Assembly (NCBI GenBank): GCA_905234735.1
Contig: CAJOJA010000011.1
Span: 62,001-126,000, forward strand
Source: an uncultured Bacteroidaceae bacterium
GTDB lineage: Bacteria; Bacteroidota; Bacteroidia; Bacteroidales; Bacteroidaceae
DNA: 64,000 nucleotides
Direction of reading: 5' to 3'
Position 1 is the stretch's first letter. Every line of letters starts with the position of its first letter. The notes below the pieces were generated by a model. The model worked only from the letters and a program-made list of their open reading frames with translations. It made no database searches and was not told the DNA's origin. Both the position numbers and the translations under genes were made by a program. This document shows, piece after piece, positions 18,051 to 26,761 of the stretch.

Positions 18051-19781
18051 TCAGATTACCTCTATCCCCATCTTCTTGCACAGGTCGAGGCTCATTTCCT
18101 TCAGCTTGAACTTCTGAATCTTGCCGCTTCCCGTCAGTGGGAACTGGTCGATGAAGAAGACGTACTTGGGTGTCTTGTAGCGGGCTATCTTGCCTCGGCA
18201 GAAGTCGCGAACGTCTTCGGGTTCCATCTTCACACCCTCCTCCAGGATAATGAAGGCGCCCACCTCCTCGCCATATTTCTTAGAAGGTACGGCAGCCACC
18301 TGTACGTCGCGGATGCCAGGCATCTGATAGAGAAATTCTTCAATCTCACGTGGATAGACATTCTCGCCACCTCGGATAATCATGTCCTTGATGCGGCCCG
18401 TTATCTTGTAGAATCCCTGTTCGTCCTTCACGCCCAGGTCGCCCGAGTGCAGGAAACCGTTCTCGTCGATGACCTCGGCCGTAGCCTGCGGATTCTTGTA
18501 GTAGCCCTTCATGACGTTGAAGCCTCGGCAGCACATCTCACCCTGCACGCCTACGGGACATTCCTCGCCCGTCTCAGGGTCGAGTACCTTAACTTCCACA
18601 AACGGAAAGTCGCGACCGACGGTGGTGCAGCGCTGCTCGAATGTATCGTTCAGGCAGGTTTGTGTCATACCGGGCGACGACTCCGTGAGTCCGTAAACGC
18701 TGGTGATGGTCATATACATTTTCTCGCTCACCTGCTTCATCAGTTCCACAGGGCAGAGCGAGCCGGCCATGATGCCTGTGCGCAGGCAGGTGAGGTCGAA
18801 CATCGAGAACATCGGGTGGTTGAGTTCGGCAATGAACATCGTGGGCACACCATAGACGGCCGTACATCTTTCTTTATGTATGGAGGCCAGCACCACCAGT
18901 GGGTCGAACTTCTCCACCATCACTTCTGTGCAACCGTGTGTCAGGCAGTTCATTGTGGCAAGCACCACGCCAAAGCAGTGGAACAAGGGCACGCAGACGC
19001 AGAGTTTGTCGTCCTGTGTGAATCCCATGTTCTCGCCTGTGAAATATCCGTCGTTGGCAATGTTGAAGTGTGTGAGCATCACACCCTTGGGGAATCCCGT
19101 GGTGCCGCTGGTGTACTGCATGTTGCACACATCGTGGCAGTTCACATTGCGTTTCATCGCCAGCAGTTCCTCGTCGTCGATGTTCTGCCCCAGCAGCAGT
19201 AGTTCGGCTGTGTTGAACATACCTCTGTACTTCTCCATACCGATGTACACGACATTCTTCAGGTAGGGGAAGCGTTCGCTGTTGAGGTGTCCGCGCTGGC
19301 ACTCGCGCAGTTCGGGCAGCATCTGGTAGGTCATGTCCACATAGTTGCACTCCCATGTTCCGTCGGTGATGCACAGCGTATGCATGTCCGAGTCCTTGCA
19401 CAGGTACTCCAGTTCGGCCTGCTTGTAGTTAGTGTTGACAGTCACCAGCACGGCGCCTATCTTGGCTGTAGCGTAGAGGAAAGTCAGCCAGTCGGGTACA
19501 TTGGTTGCCCAGATGCCCACGTTCGAGCCCTTCTTCACGCCGATGGATATCAGTCCCTTTGCCAGGTTGTCGACGCGTTCGTTGAACTTGGCCCAGGTGA
19601 ACCGCAGGTCGCGGTCGCTATATACGATGTATTCCTTGTCCGGAGTTGTCTCTGCCCAGTATTCCAGCCACTGGCCCAGGGTGCGCTCATACAATTGATA
19701 GCCGTCGCTCCCCGTTTCGGCAGGGTAGGTTCGAGCAGGCAGCGGACGGCCCGCCATATCTAATTTCATGCTGTCTCCCAT
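18051..19781 (-). CDS. AMP-dependent acyl-CoA synthetase / ligase
   Basis: 576 residues. It adenylates a carboxylic acid, probably medium or long chain, and transfers it to Co[17 protein letters not shown] near 222-237 is the phosphate-binding P-loop, [11 protein letters not shown] the adenine-binding motif, and [20 protein letters not shown] the hinge. [12 protein letters not shown] supplies the conserved C-terminal lysine. The preceding gene on the same strand encodes an XRE-cupin regulator, a pairing that suggests it controls this ligase in response to an acyl or related ligand. Confidence 0.9.
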   Translation of the reverse strand: MGDSMKLDMAGRPLPARTYPAETGSDGYQLYERTLGQWLEYWAETTPDKEYIVYSDRDLRFTWAKFNERVDNLAKGLISIGVKKGSNVGIWATNVPDWLTFLYATAKIGAVLVTVNTNYKQAELEYLCKDSDMHTLCITDGTWECNYVDMTYQMLPELRECQRGHLNSERFPYLKNVVYIGMEKYRGMFNTAELLLLGQNIDDEELLAMKRNVNCHDVCNMQYTSGTTGFPKGVMLTHFNIANDGYFTGENMGFTQDDKLCVCVPLFHCFGVVLATMNCLTHGCTEVMVEKFDPLVVLASIHKERCTAVYGVPTMFIAELNHPMFSMFDLTCLRTGIMAGSLCPVELMKQVSEKMYMTITSVYGLTESSPGMTQTCLNDTFEQRCTTVGRDFPFVEVKVLDPETGEECPVGVQGEMCCRGFNVMKGYYKNPQATAEVIDENGFLHSGDLGVKDEQGFYKITGRIKDMIIRGGENVYPREIEEFLYQMPGIRDVQVAAVPSKKYGEEVGAFIILEEGVKMEPEDVRDFCRGKIARYKTPKYVFFIDQFPLTGSGKIQKFKLKEMSLDLCKKMGIEVI

Positions 19782-19808
19782 TTAATCTTTTATCTTAAAT
19801 TTTTAATA

Positions 19809-20387
19809 TTAAAACGGGATATACACCACCGCCAGAATCTTGGCGCTCTGCCCTTTGGCCCCATGCACGTGGTGTTTCACGATGGAGTCGTAGAAGATGC
19901 TGTCGCCCTGGTGCAGGGTATACACCTGCTTGCCATAGGCGATTTCCACATCTCCCTCCAGCACATAGATGAACTCCTCGCCCTCGTGAGCCGACAACTG
20001 GAAGTCGCGTTCCTCGTTGGCCTGAATGTCAATGACGAAGGGCTCCATGTGTCGGCCCATCTTCTGCTGCGCCAGGGGGTGATATTCCATATTCTTGCGC
20101 GCGCCCGTTTCACTGTTCGAGAAGCTGATGCTCGACGTGCGGTCGGCAGCACGGCACACGGCAGGTCCCAGTTCGTCGTTGTCGTCCAGGAAGGTACCCA
20201 GGCGGACACCCAGAGCACGGGCCACCTTGATGAGCGAACCCAGCGACGGCAGGTTCTGGTCGTTTTCGATACTATTGACTTGTTCTACGGACAGGCCGCT
20301 GCGTTCGGCCACCTCCTCAATACTGAGGTTCTTTGTCTCTCTGATGCCCTTGATTTTGGCACCCACTACGGAACTATTGTTCGTCAT
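19809..20387 (-). CDS. XRE-family regulator with C-terminal cupin domain
   Basis: 192 residues from the ATG at 20387, which is the sensible start because the promoter lies at 20417-20448. Residues about 5-65 form an XRE helix-turn-helix (GAKIKGIRETKNLSIEEVAE, then SIENDQNLPSLGSL). Residues about 120-190 form a cupin barrel (HEGEEFIYVLEGDVEI, HQGDSIFYDS). It leads the minus-strand run with the ligase, 27 bases apart. The cupin ligand is unknown. Confidence 0.88.
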   Translation of the reverse strand: MTNNSSVVGAKIKGIRETKNLSIEEVAERSGLSVEQVNSIENDQNLPSLGSLIKVARALGVRLGTFLDDNDELGPAVCRAADRTSSISFSNSETGARKNMEYHPLAQQKMGRHMEPFVIDIQANEERDFQLSAHEGEEFIYVLEGDVEIAYGKQVYTLHQGDSIFYDSIVKHHVHGAKGQSAKILAVVYIPF

Positions 20388-20416
20388 AACTCTATGTGTT
20401 ACTAACAAATTGCGTG

Positions 20417-20448
20417 CAAAGATACAACATTTTCGGGGGCTGTGCAAA
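20417..20448 (-). promoter_or_regulatory. Promoter for the XRE-cupin / ligase / phoH / purC run
   Basis: Minus strand TTTG (20445-20448), 20-base spacer, TATCTTTG (20417-20424), 30 bases before the ATG. The palindromic array at 20502-20582 lies immediately upstream and could act on this promoter. Confidence 0.75.
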
Positions 20449-20501
20449 TCTTCGCCCCATTAATTGCCGCCAAGGCATAACTCCACGAACCATAGGTCTG
20501 T

Positions 20502-20582
20502 GTCATGCATGAGACATGCTCCGACCATACTAATGTCCAAGCCCCGACGATACTATCGTCCGAGCCTCGACCATAGTATGAC
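20502..20582. repeat. Array of four palindromes at 23-base spacing
   Basis: Dyad centres fall at about 20507.5 (TCATGCATGA, perfect), 20530 (GAC...GTC imperfect around CATACTAATG), 20553 (GACGATACTATCGTC, perfect 7+1+7) and 20576 (CATAGTATG, perfect). The spacing is 22.5, 23 and 23 bases. Spacers resemble CAAGCCC and CGAGCCT. As direct repeats the 2nd and 3rd units (20521 and 20544) share most of a 23-base word. It lies between the SH3-protein gene and the promoter of the XRE-cupin gene. Confidence 0.65.
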
Positions 20583-20601
20583 AGGACTTGCTGCTCATGC
20601 G

Positions 20602-21387
20602 TCATCGTTTCGTGTAAGTTCCGTCGCCATTGTCATCGTAGGCTGTTCCGTCTTCGCACATAATAGTCCCATCAAGCAATTTTGTTGCACGGCGGCCATT
20701 GTCAAGCTCGATGGGATAGGTATTTCTACGCCAACGCTCATGTTCTTCGTCGCGCTTCCTTTGTTCATTCGCTGCATAGTTGTAGGCATCCTTTGTGGAC
20801 TGAAAGCCTCTCAACGATTCGCCAAAGGGATTCTTGATGGCTCGTACAATGCCTATGATGACACCTATGACGACACCTCCGATGATAAACTTGATGGTGG
20901 CATCAGCATCACCGGTGATGAAATAACCGATGGGCCAGGCAATGGCTCCCAGGCCGACGGCGAAGCCCGCGACACTAAGAAGAATGCCAAGAACCACCAT
21001 GATGCCGCTCATGATGAGACTGAACAGCATCACCACAGCAGCAATGGCAACAGCAATGCCGATGAAGATCAACAATCCCTTGAATAAATAAATGGTAAGC
21101 CAGATGGTGTCGCCATTCTCGTCGACGATTCTGGTGTGGCTGGTGTTGATGTAGCCCGGTTGCCCGTAGTAATCAATAATCTGCCAGCCGTTGAACTTAT
21201 TTGAATTTATCTTATACAACTGGCCGGAGGACATCGTACCAATGACCTCAGAACTATCGCTTTCCTCGCAATAGACAGGGACGTTTGATACATAGACAAC
21301 TGCAAATTCGTCTCTTGAACAAGAACTCATGCCGAACAGGACGGACAGCACAAAAGCGATGGTAATTACAGACTTCAGGTTTTTCAT
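20602..21387 (-). CDS. SH3-domain lipoprotein with membrane segments
   Basis: 261 residues. The signal peptide ends FGMSSCSRDE, a lipobox with Cys near residue 23. Residues about 28-85 look like a bacterial SH3 domain (VYVSNVPVYCEESDSSEVIG ... YGQPGYINTSH). Several hydrophobic stretches follow, roughly 95-190, with a Gly/Ile-rich FIIGGVVIGVIIGIV. The C-terminus is charged and soluble. The function is unknown; an envelope role is likely. It is a single gene with its own promoter at 21424-21455. Confidence 0.7.
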   Translation of the reverse strand: MKNLKSVITIAFVLSVLFGMSSCSRDEFAVVYVSNVPVYCEESDSSEVIGTMSSGQLYKINSNKFNGWQIIDYYGQPGYINTSHTRIVDENGDTIWLTIYLFKGLLIFIGIAVAIAAVVMLFSLIMSGIMVVLGILLSVAGFAVGLGAIAWPIGYFITGDADATIKFIIGGVVIGVIIGIVRAIKNPFGESLRGFQSTKDAYNYAANEQRKRDEEHERWRRNTYPIELDNGRRATKLLDGTIMCEDGTAYDDNGDGTYTKR

Positions 21388-21423
21388 AATGTATTCTCTT
21401 TTCTGTTATAACGTATTGTTTTG

Positions 21424-21455
21424 CAAAATTATAAAATTAAAAAGCAACCGCCAAA
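21424..21455 (-). promoter_or_regulatory. Promoter for the SH3 lipoprotein gene
   Basis: Minus strand TTTG (21452-21455), 20-base spacer, TAATTTTG (21424-21431), 36 bases upstream of the ATG at 21387. Confidence 0.7.
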
Positions 21456-21464
21456 TATTTATGA

Positions 21465-21674
21465 GAAAATGCAGAAATACAAACAACATTCAATGGATAT
21501 ACCTATCTGGATGAATCGGACGACAAACGCTATCTGCGTCGCTATGATGCCCTTCGACTATCTGTCGGCTATAACAAGGAGAGTGAGAGCGCACTTGTGC
21601 AGGTGACCGATACTACCTATAGTAAAGGAATGGTAGAATATCATCTTAGGATAATATTGGAGGTAGTGAAATAA
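21465..21674 (+). pseudogene. C-terminal remnant of an unknown coding sequence
   Basis: Directly after a TGA, 69 codons without a start read ...FNGYTYLDESDDKRYLRRYD, then SVGYNKESESALVQVTD and end HLRIILEVVK with TAA at 21672. The residue mix and codon use look like real protein while the surroundings are AT-rich. It is probably the tail of a gene whose front was deleted, or of a very small protein lacking a recognisable start. No family is recognised. Confidence 0.4.
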
Positions 21675-21694
21675 AGTAAACAAGGGAAGTGTGA

Positions 21695-21786
21695 GGGAGG
21701 TCTCGCGCCAATACCTCCCGTGCCACAAGCCCTTTATTTATCGGCTCTCCAGCCCCGTTGAGGGAGAAAGGGAGGTGTTTTTTCTT
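21695..21786 (+). terminator. Competing hairpins ending in a T run
   Basis: ACCTCCC (21713-21719) can pair with GGGAGGT upstream (21695-21701) or with GGGAGGT downstream (21770-21776), and the latter is followed by TTTTTT. CCCTTT (about 21731) can also pair with AAAGGG (about 21767). It lies at the convergent end of the remnant and the ppGpp synthetase gene and reads as a plus-strand terminator. Confidence 0.45.
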
Positions 21787-23776
21787 AACCTCGGGTGACG
21801 TTCTTGATGCCCTTGACGGTTTTCAGTTTCTTTATGAGGCCGGCAAGGCGATCGGTGTCTTCGAGCATCACGGTGAGGTGACCGGAGAACAGACCGTCGT
21901 GGCTGTCGATGTTGATGCTACGCATCTGCATGCGTTCCTCCTTTGATATGATGGAGGTGATGTTGTTCACGATGCCCATGTCGTCCTGCCCGACGATGTG
22001 CAGGGTGATGCTGTATTGGCTGCCACGCTTCGACGACCAACGGGCACGCACCACACGGTAGGGATAGCGCTGGCACATTTGGTGGGCATTGGGACAGTCG
22101 GAACGGTGAATCTTGATGCCACCCGACGAACTGACGAATCCGAAGACATCGTCGCCGTAGATGGGGTGGCAGCACTTGGCCAGCTGGAAGTCGATGCCCT
22201 TTAGGTTTTGGTCGATGACAAGGATGTCGTCCTTTGCAGTTGAACGTTGAGAATGGAGCGTTGAAAGCTGGGCATTGGGGTCTTGCATCACGAAGTCTGC
22301 AGCCGAACGTGTCACCACCTCTTCCTCTCCACGTTCGTGGCGCTGCTGAGCCAGGTAGGCTTCGAGCACCTGATTTACGTCGATTTTCTCCTCGGCAATG
22401 GCACGATAAAAGTCCGTTACGACCTTGAATCCCAGTCGTTTGATGGTGTGCATCAGCGTGGGTTCGGAGTATTCCACCTTGCGGTTCTTCATCTTGCGCT
22501 CCAGCAGTTCCTTGGCCAGTGTGGTGCGTCCGGCCTCTGCCTCCTTTAGACTCTGGCGTATCTTGGTACGTGCACGGCTGGTGGTGACAATGCCCAGCCA
22601 GTCCTGCTTGGGCGACTGGTTGTTGGAGGTTTGTATCTCCACGTGGTCGCCGCTCTGCAACTTGTGGCGTAGGGGCACGTTCTTGGTTCCAATCTTGCCA
22701 CCAGTGCAATGGTTGCCCACCTGGGTGTGGATGGCGTAGGCAAAGTCGAGCACAGTTGCGCCCATGGGCAGGCGGAACAGGTCGCCGCGTGGGGTGAAGA
22801 CGAAGACTTCATCCTCCACCAAGCCTGTTACGGGTTCCTGCTCACCTGTTTCCAATGCCGAACGTACGCTGGCCAGCCAGGCCTCGATGCCTCCTTCGGT
22901 GCTCTTGATGCCCTTGTAACGCCAATGTGCTGCCAAGCCGTGCTCGGCAATGTCATCCATGCGCTCCGTGCGGATTTGTACCTCTACCCAACGCTCGTCG
23001 GGGCCAAGCACGGTGATGTGCAGGCTTTCGTAGCCATTGCCCTTGGGATTTGATAGCCAGTCGCGCATACGTTTGGGGTTGCTGGTATACATGTCGGTGA
23101 TGATGGAGAACACCTGCCAGCAATCGGCATGTTCGCGGTCGTGTGGCGAGTCCAGGATGATGCGTAGGGCAAAGAGGTCGAACACGCCGTCGACGTCTAC
23201 CTGCTGCTTCAACATCTTCTGCCAGATGCTGTGTATGGACTTGGTGCGCTGCTTGATATGGTACTTGAGCGAGGTTTGGCGCAGTCGCTCGTCGATACTC
23301 TCCACGAACTTGGCTATGTAGGCGTCTCGTTCGCGTTTCTTCTGGTTCAGTTCGTGTGCGATGTGGTAGTAGACCTCCTGATAGGAGTATTTCAGGCTCA
23401 GGTCTTCCAACTCCGTCTTCACCTGGTACAGACCCAGTTTGTGAGCCAGCGGGGCATATAGACTTGCAGCCTCCTCCACCAATTCGGGGTTGGGGTTCGA
23501 CGTGTCGTAGTTGCGCATGGCTGTCAGACATCGTGCTATCATAATCAGTATCACGCGCATATCGCCCGCAGTGGTGATGAAGAGCGAGTGGAAATTCTCT
23601 GTACCCAGAGCCGTGTGCGCCACCTCGTGGAGCAGGTTGGAGAGTCGTTCCCTACCTCTCTCCAGGGCCTCTGTGTCGGCAAACATTGCATCGCGCACCT
23701 CCTGGCCCCCTACCATGGTGGACAGCAGTTCATAGGTGTCGTCTTGTGTGGTTATATTCAGCTTCTTACTGGTCAT
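21785..23776 (-). CDS. RelA/SpoT-family (p)ppGpp synthetase with degenerate hydrolase domain
   Basis: 663 residues from the ATG at 23776 (MTSKKLNI); the longer in-frame extension runs into the divergent gene's promoter region. The synthetase domain is intact: SIHSIWQKMLKQQVDVDGVF, LFALRIILD, NPKGNGYESLHITV and VEVQIRTERMDDIAEHGLAAHW. A TGS domain (LFRLPMGATVLDFAYAIH) and a C-terminal ACT-like domain follow. The N-terminal hydrolase domain is short, lacks the HD pair, and has IARCLTAMRNYD where ADRLHNMR is expected. It should therefore be a synthetase without hydrolase activity. A simple repeat encodes LSTLHSQRSTAK between the TGS and ACT regions. Confidence 0.9.
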   Translation of the reverse strand: MTSKKLNITTQDDTYELLSTMVGGQEVRDAMFADTEALERGRERLSNLLHEVAHTALGTENFHSLFITTAGDMRVILIMIARCLTAMRNYDTSNPNPELVEEAASLYAPLAHKLGLYQVKTELEDLSLKYSYQEVYYHIAHELNQKKRERDAYIAKFVESIDERLRQTSLKYHIKQRTKSIHSIWQKMLKQQVDVDGVFDLFALRIILDSPHDREHADCWQVFSIITDMYTSNPKRMRDWLSNPKGNGYESLHITVLGPDERWVEVQIRTERMDDIAEHGLAAHWRYKGIKSTEGGIEAWLASVRSALETGEQEPVTGLVEDEVFVFTPRGDLFRLPMGATVLDFAYAIHTQVGNHCTGGKIGTKNVPLRHKLQSGDHVEIQTSNNQSPKQDWLGIVTTSRARTKIRQSLKEAEAGRTTLAKELLERKMKNRKVEYSEPTLMHTIKRLGFKVVTDFYRAIAEEKIDVNQVLEAYLAQQRHERGEEEVVTRSAADFVMQDPNAQLSTLHSQRSTAKDDILVIDQNLKGIDFQLAKCCHPIYGDDVFGFVSSSGGIKIHRSDCPNAHQMCQRYPYRVVRARWSSKRGSQYSITLHIVGQDDMGIVNNITSIISKEERMQMRSINIDSHDGLFSGHLTVMLEDTDRLAGLIKKLKTVKGIKNVTRG

Positions 23777-23844
23777 TTCACATGAAATTTTATGTAAAGT
23801 TACAAATAAACTCTGAAAGATGTCGCGGATTAACATTTTTTTTG

Positions 23845-23852
23845 TACATTTG
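23845..23852 (+). promoter_or_regulatory. -7 element for the DUF4301 gene
   Basis: TACATTTG, 29 bases upstream of the ATG at 23882. The -33 position carries TGTC rather than TTTG, so it is a weaker match. The ppGpp synthetase gene starts divergently about 70 bases away. Confidence 0.4.
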
Positions 23853-23881
23853 GCCTTTGAAAAACCTAAAATCAACATATT

Positions 23882-25399
23882 ATGATTACAGCAAACGACA
23901 AGAAACAACTCGAAGCCAAGGGCATCAGCGAGGCACAAATCGAACAACAGTTACGTGACTTCCAGACAGGGTTCCCCTTCCTGAAACTGGCCGGAGCAGC
24001 CGCTATTGGACGTGGCATAGTAGCAGTGGACGAAGCAAAGGAGAAGGCCTGCATCAAGGCATGGGAGGATTATAAGGCCGAGGGACACCACATCACCAAG
24101 TTTGTACCTGCATCAGGGGCTGCCAGTCGCATGTTCAAGGACATGTTTGAGTTTCTGGATGCAGACTACGACGTTCCTACGAAGCCTGCCGAGAAGCAAT
24201 TCTTCGAGGGGGTACACAACTTTGCTTTCTTTCAGGCACTCGATGATTCGTGCCAGGTGAACGAGGGCAGGGGAGTGGATGCCCTGATAGAGGAGGGAAG
24301 CTACAAGGCTGTTGTGGCCAATATGCTGGATGCTGAGGGATTGAACTACGGCCAGCTCCCCAAGGGGCTGCTGCAGTTCCATGCCTACGATGATGAGGTG
24401 CGTACTCCGCTGGAGGAGCACCTTGTAGAGGCTGCCCTGTATGCCCAGTCGCGTGGCGAGGCCGATGTTCACTTCACTGTCAGCACGGAGCATCGCGAAC
24501 TATTTAAGGCACTTGTGGAGCGCATACTGCCCGACTACGAACAGCGCTTCGGCATTAAGTATCACATCTCGTTCAGCGAACAGAAACCCAGCACCGACAC
24601 CCTGGCCGCTAACATGGATAACACGCCCTTCCGCAACGAGGACGGTTCGCTGCTGTTCCGTCCAGGTGGTCACGGGGCACTGATTCAGAACCTGAGCGAC
24701 CTCCAGAGCGACGTGGTGTTCGTGAAGAACATCGACAACGTGGTGCCTGACAAACTGAAACCTATCACCGTCACATGGAAGCAGGTCATTGCAGGTATCC
24801 TGGTGCAGACTCAGAAGCAGGCCTTCGAGTATCTGCGACTCTTGGATACCGGCAAGTACAGCCATGCCGAGATCGAGGAGATGATTCGCTTTGTGCGCCA
24901 CGAACTCTGTACCGATATGCCGGACTTGAAGGATCTGGAGGATGCCGAGCTGGTGACCTTCCTGCGCCGGAAGCTGAACCGACCCATGCGTGTTTGCGGT
25001 GTCGTCAAGAACGTGGGCGAACCTGGTGGCGGACCATTCCTGGCCTACAACCCCGATGGCAGCATCTCGTTGCAAATCCTCGAGAGCAGTCAGATAGACA
25101 AGAACAATCCTGAATACATGCGCATGTTTACCGAGGGAACACACTTCAACCCCGTGGACCTCGTTTGTGGTATTCGCGACTACAAGGGCGAGAAGTTTGA
25201 CTTGCCCCGCTATGTCGATCCCGCCACGGGCTTTATCTCCTACAAGTCGAAGAACGGCAAGGAACTGAAGGCACTGGAGTTGCCAGGCCTCTGGAACGGT
25301 GCTATGAGCGACTGGTCTACCATCTTCGTTGAAGTTCCTCTGGAAACCTTCAACCCCGTCAAGACTGTTTGCGATCTGTTGCGTCCTGAGCACCAGTAA
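23882..25399 (+). CDS. DUF4301 family protein
   Basis: 505 residues, cytoplasmic, no signal peptide. Recognised from its overall sequence: KFVPASGAASRMFKDMFEFL, LLFRPGGHGALIQNL and VCGVVKNVGEPGGGPFLAYN are characteristic of DUF4301, a Bacteroidota family with nucleotidyltransferase-like loops but no assigned function. It stands alone, divergent from the ppGpp synthetase gene and followed by a strong terminator. Confidence 0.8.
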   Translation: MITANDKKQLEAKGISEAQIEQQLRDFQTGFPFLKLAGAAAIGRGIVAVDEAKEKACIKAWEDYKAEGHHITKFVPASGAASRMFKDMFEFLDADYDVPTKPAEKQFFEGVHNFAFFQALDDSCQVNEGRGVDALIEEGSYKAVVANMLDAEGLNYGQLPKGLLQFHAYDDEVRTPLEEHLVEAALYAQSRGEADVHFTVSTEHRELFKALVERILPDYEQRFGIKYHISFSEQKPSTDTLAANMDNTPFRNEDGSLLFRPGGHGALIQNLSDLQSDVVFVKNIDNVVPDKLKPITVTWKQVIAGILVQTQKQAFEYLRLLDTGKYSHAEIEEMIRFVRHELCTDMPDLKDLEDAELVTFLRRKLNRPMRVCGVVKNVGEPGGGPFLAYNPDGSISLQILESSQIDKNNPEYMRMFTEGTHFNPVDLVCGIRDYKGEKFDLPRYVDPATGFISYKSKNGKELKALELPGLWNGAMSDWSTIFVEVPLETFNPVKTVCDLLRPEHQ

Positions 25400-25424
25400 T
25401 CCGGGGTGATGAAATAGAATGCGA

Positions 25425-25464
25425 GCGAGGCCGTGTTGTTGTGATGCTAACAACGCGGCCTCGC
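25425..25464 (+). terminator. Intrinsic-type terminator after DUF4301
   Basis: GCGAGGCCGTGTTGTT pairs with AACAACGCGGCCTCGC, 15 of 16 pairs, with an 8-base loop. T content after the stem is modest. It also sits at the tail of the minus-strand gene ending at 25513. Confidence 0.75.
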
Positions 25465-25512
25465 CTCGTATTATACAATAATAATAATGTATATTATGTG
25501 GGAGAGTAGACC

Positions 25513-25716
25513 TTACTTTAGTCGGTGGGAAAGAAGTTGACGGAAGTCTTCAAGCTGTTCCAGAAAACGCTCTTCATCGAGGTCGGGATGGAACTTCTGA
25601 AGGTAGTCCTTGAAGGCTTCCAAGGCGTGCATACGGCACATGGACTTGCCGGCTTGCAAGCCACTCTGATAGGGTGTGTGGGGAAGGAGCGCCCTGTTGA
25701 AATTGCCGTCACTCAT
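25513..25716 (-). CDS. Small conserved protein of the YtxH/holin-like group
   Basis: 67 residues, MSDGNFNRALLPHTPY... ending FRQLLSHRLK. It is acidic and helical, with no membrane segment. The start overlaps the stop of the holin-like gene by four bases, so it is probably translated with it. The context links it to the envelope, but no function is known. Confidence 0.6.
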   Translation of the reverse strand: MSDGNFNRALLPHTPYQSGLQAGKSMCRMHALEAFKDYLQKFHPDLDEERFLEQLEDFRQLLSHRLK

Positions 25717-26294
25717 CTGCGGTGACGCTTATGTCCGAAAATGCTGGTGAAGGCACGGATAACAGACAAACCGAGGCGCAGACCTTCGTAAGCAGCAAGG
25801 CCGCGGCTCAACCAGTTGCTGAACGATTCTACTCGGTTGGTTGCCTTTCCGTCGGAACTCATCATCTGGTGGAAGTTGTCCGAGAGTCGCGTGCGGCTCT
25901 GTTTCAGGTCGCCAGCTATCTGTTCGGTCTGAAGCGGCTCTTCGTCTACCACGAACAGCTTGATGAGCAGGTTGGTAATGGGGGTAATCACCCACTTAGT
26001 GCGATAGTGCCAGAAGACAAGCAGCATCAGCAGTACGAGAGCCGTGACACAAGCAAAGCCCAGGGCCGTGTTGTTCATTGCCTGCCCCAGAATGTAGGCC
26101 AGGAAGAACGAAAAGAACAGCAGCACCATGCCACCCAGTACCAGACATACGACGGCTATCGCCAGCTGCGAGAGCAGGATGGAAAGTTTATCGCGCAACT
26201 CGGCCAAGAGGGCCTTCTTCTGAAGACCGGCATAGTTGCGCGTCTCCAGAAGAAGGTCTTGGATTTGTTGCTTGGTGTCGCTGAATCCGAACAT
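25713..26294 (-). CDS. Phage-holin-like / DUF1469 (YqjE-type) membrane protein
   Basis: 193 residues. Two adjacent membrane helices occupy about residues 40-95 (LAIAVVCLVLGGMVLLFF and LGFACVTALVLLMLLVFW), flanked by amphipathic charged helices, the layout of the YqjE family. The C-terminal third is basic (IFGHKRHRR). The partner genes are YtxH upstream and a small acidic protein downstream. It is probably a stress or envelope protein, not a phage holin. Confidence 0.7.
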   Translation of the reverse strand: MFGFSDTKQQIQDLLLETRNYAGLQKKALLAELRDKLSILLSQLAIAVVCLVLGGMVLLFFSFFLAYILGQAMNNTALGFACVTALVLLMLLVFWHYRTKWVITPITNLLIKLFVVDEEPLQTEQIAGDLKQSRTRLSDNFHQMMSSDGKATNRVESFSNWLSRGLAAYEGLRLGLSVIRAFTSIFGHKRHRR

Positions 26295-26334
26295 TTTTTT
26301 GTAACGAATTACGAGTTACGAATTGCAATAACCT

Positions 26335-26541
26335 TTATGCCTCTTCAGGCTGCAGTTCTTCAGCAATTTCGTCTACCAGGTTGCTCATCTCCTTGCTGGA
26401 CAGGCGGATGCCACGCTTGCGCAGAGCTTCGGCAATCTTTTCGCGGAGGTCAGAACCCTTTTCGGGGGCCATCAGCAAACCTGCAGCAGCACCGATAGCT
26501 GCACCGCCAATGAATGCTACCAAATAATTCAATGCTTTCAT
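26335..26541 (-). CDS. YtxH-like protein
   Basis: 68 residues. YLVAFIGGAAIGAAAGLLMAP is a glycine-rich membrane segment followed by EKGSDLREKIAEAL, the YtxH signature. It is often annotated as a general stress protein; the role is unknown. It is the first gene of the three-gene run, 40 bases before the holin-like gene, with a promoter at 26595. Confidence 0.75.
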   Translation of the reverse strand: MKALNYLVAFIGGAAIGAAAGLLMAPEKGSDLREKIAEALRKRGIRLSSKEMSNLVDEIAEELQPEEA

Positions 26542-26594
26542 AGTCGTACGTTTTTTAAGTTGGTTAATAATGGTTGTATATCAAATGTCATGGG

Positions 26595-26602
26595 CAAAGA
26601 TA
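26595..26602 (-). promoter_or_regulatory. -7 element for the YtxH gene group
   Basis: Minus strand TATCTTTG, 53 bases before the ATG at 26541, in an AT-rich region without a clear TTTG at -33. Confidence 0.5.
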
Positions 26603-26675
26603 CAATGTTAATTTAAGAATTAAAAATAAAAAAATAAAAAAGTATCGATTTTAACGTTTTTTTTGAATAGTTTAC

Positions 26676-26706
26676 TTTGTCATGTCACTAAAAAGGGGTA
26701 ATTTTG
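26676..26706 (+). promoter_or_regulatory. Promoter for the SPOR lipoprotein / ruvX / def group
   Basis: TTTG (26676-26679), 19-base spacer, TAATTTTG (26699-26706), 55 bases before the ATG at 26762. Confidence 0.7.
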
Positions 26707-26761
26707 TAGCGAAATAAATGTGTATTTGCAAAAACATTATAAAAATTAGGTAAAAGAACTT

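Noticed and set aside
18045..19202. 385-codon plus-strand frame opposite the acyl-CoA ligase
   Set aside because: His/Val-rich shadow of a gene with complete catalytic motifs.
23777..23947. N-terminal extension of the ppGpp synthetase frame
   Set aside because: The extra residues are hydrophobic nonsense overlapping the divergent promoter and do not restore the HD domain.
25713..26294. Phage holin and prophage remnant
   Set aside because: The layout matches the YqjE/DUF1469 stress group with YtxH; no other phage gene is present.
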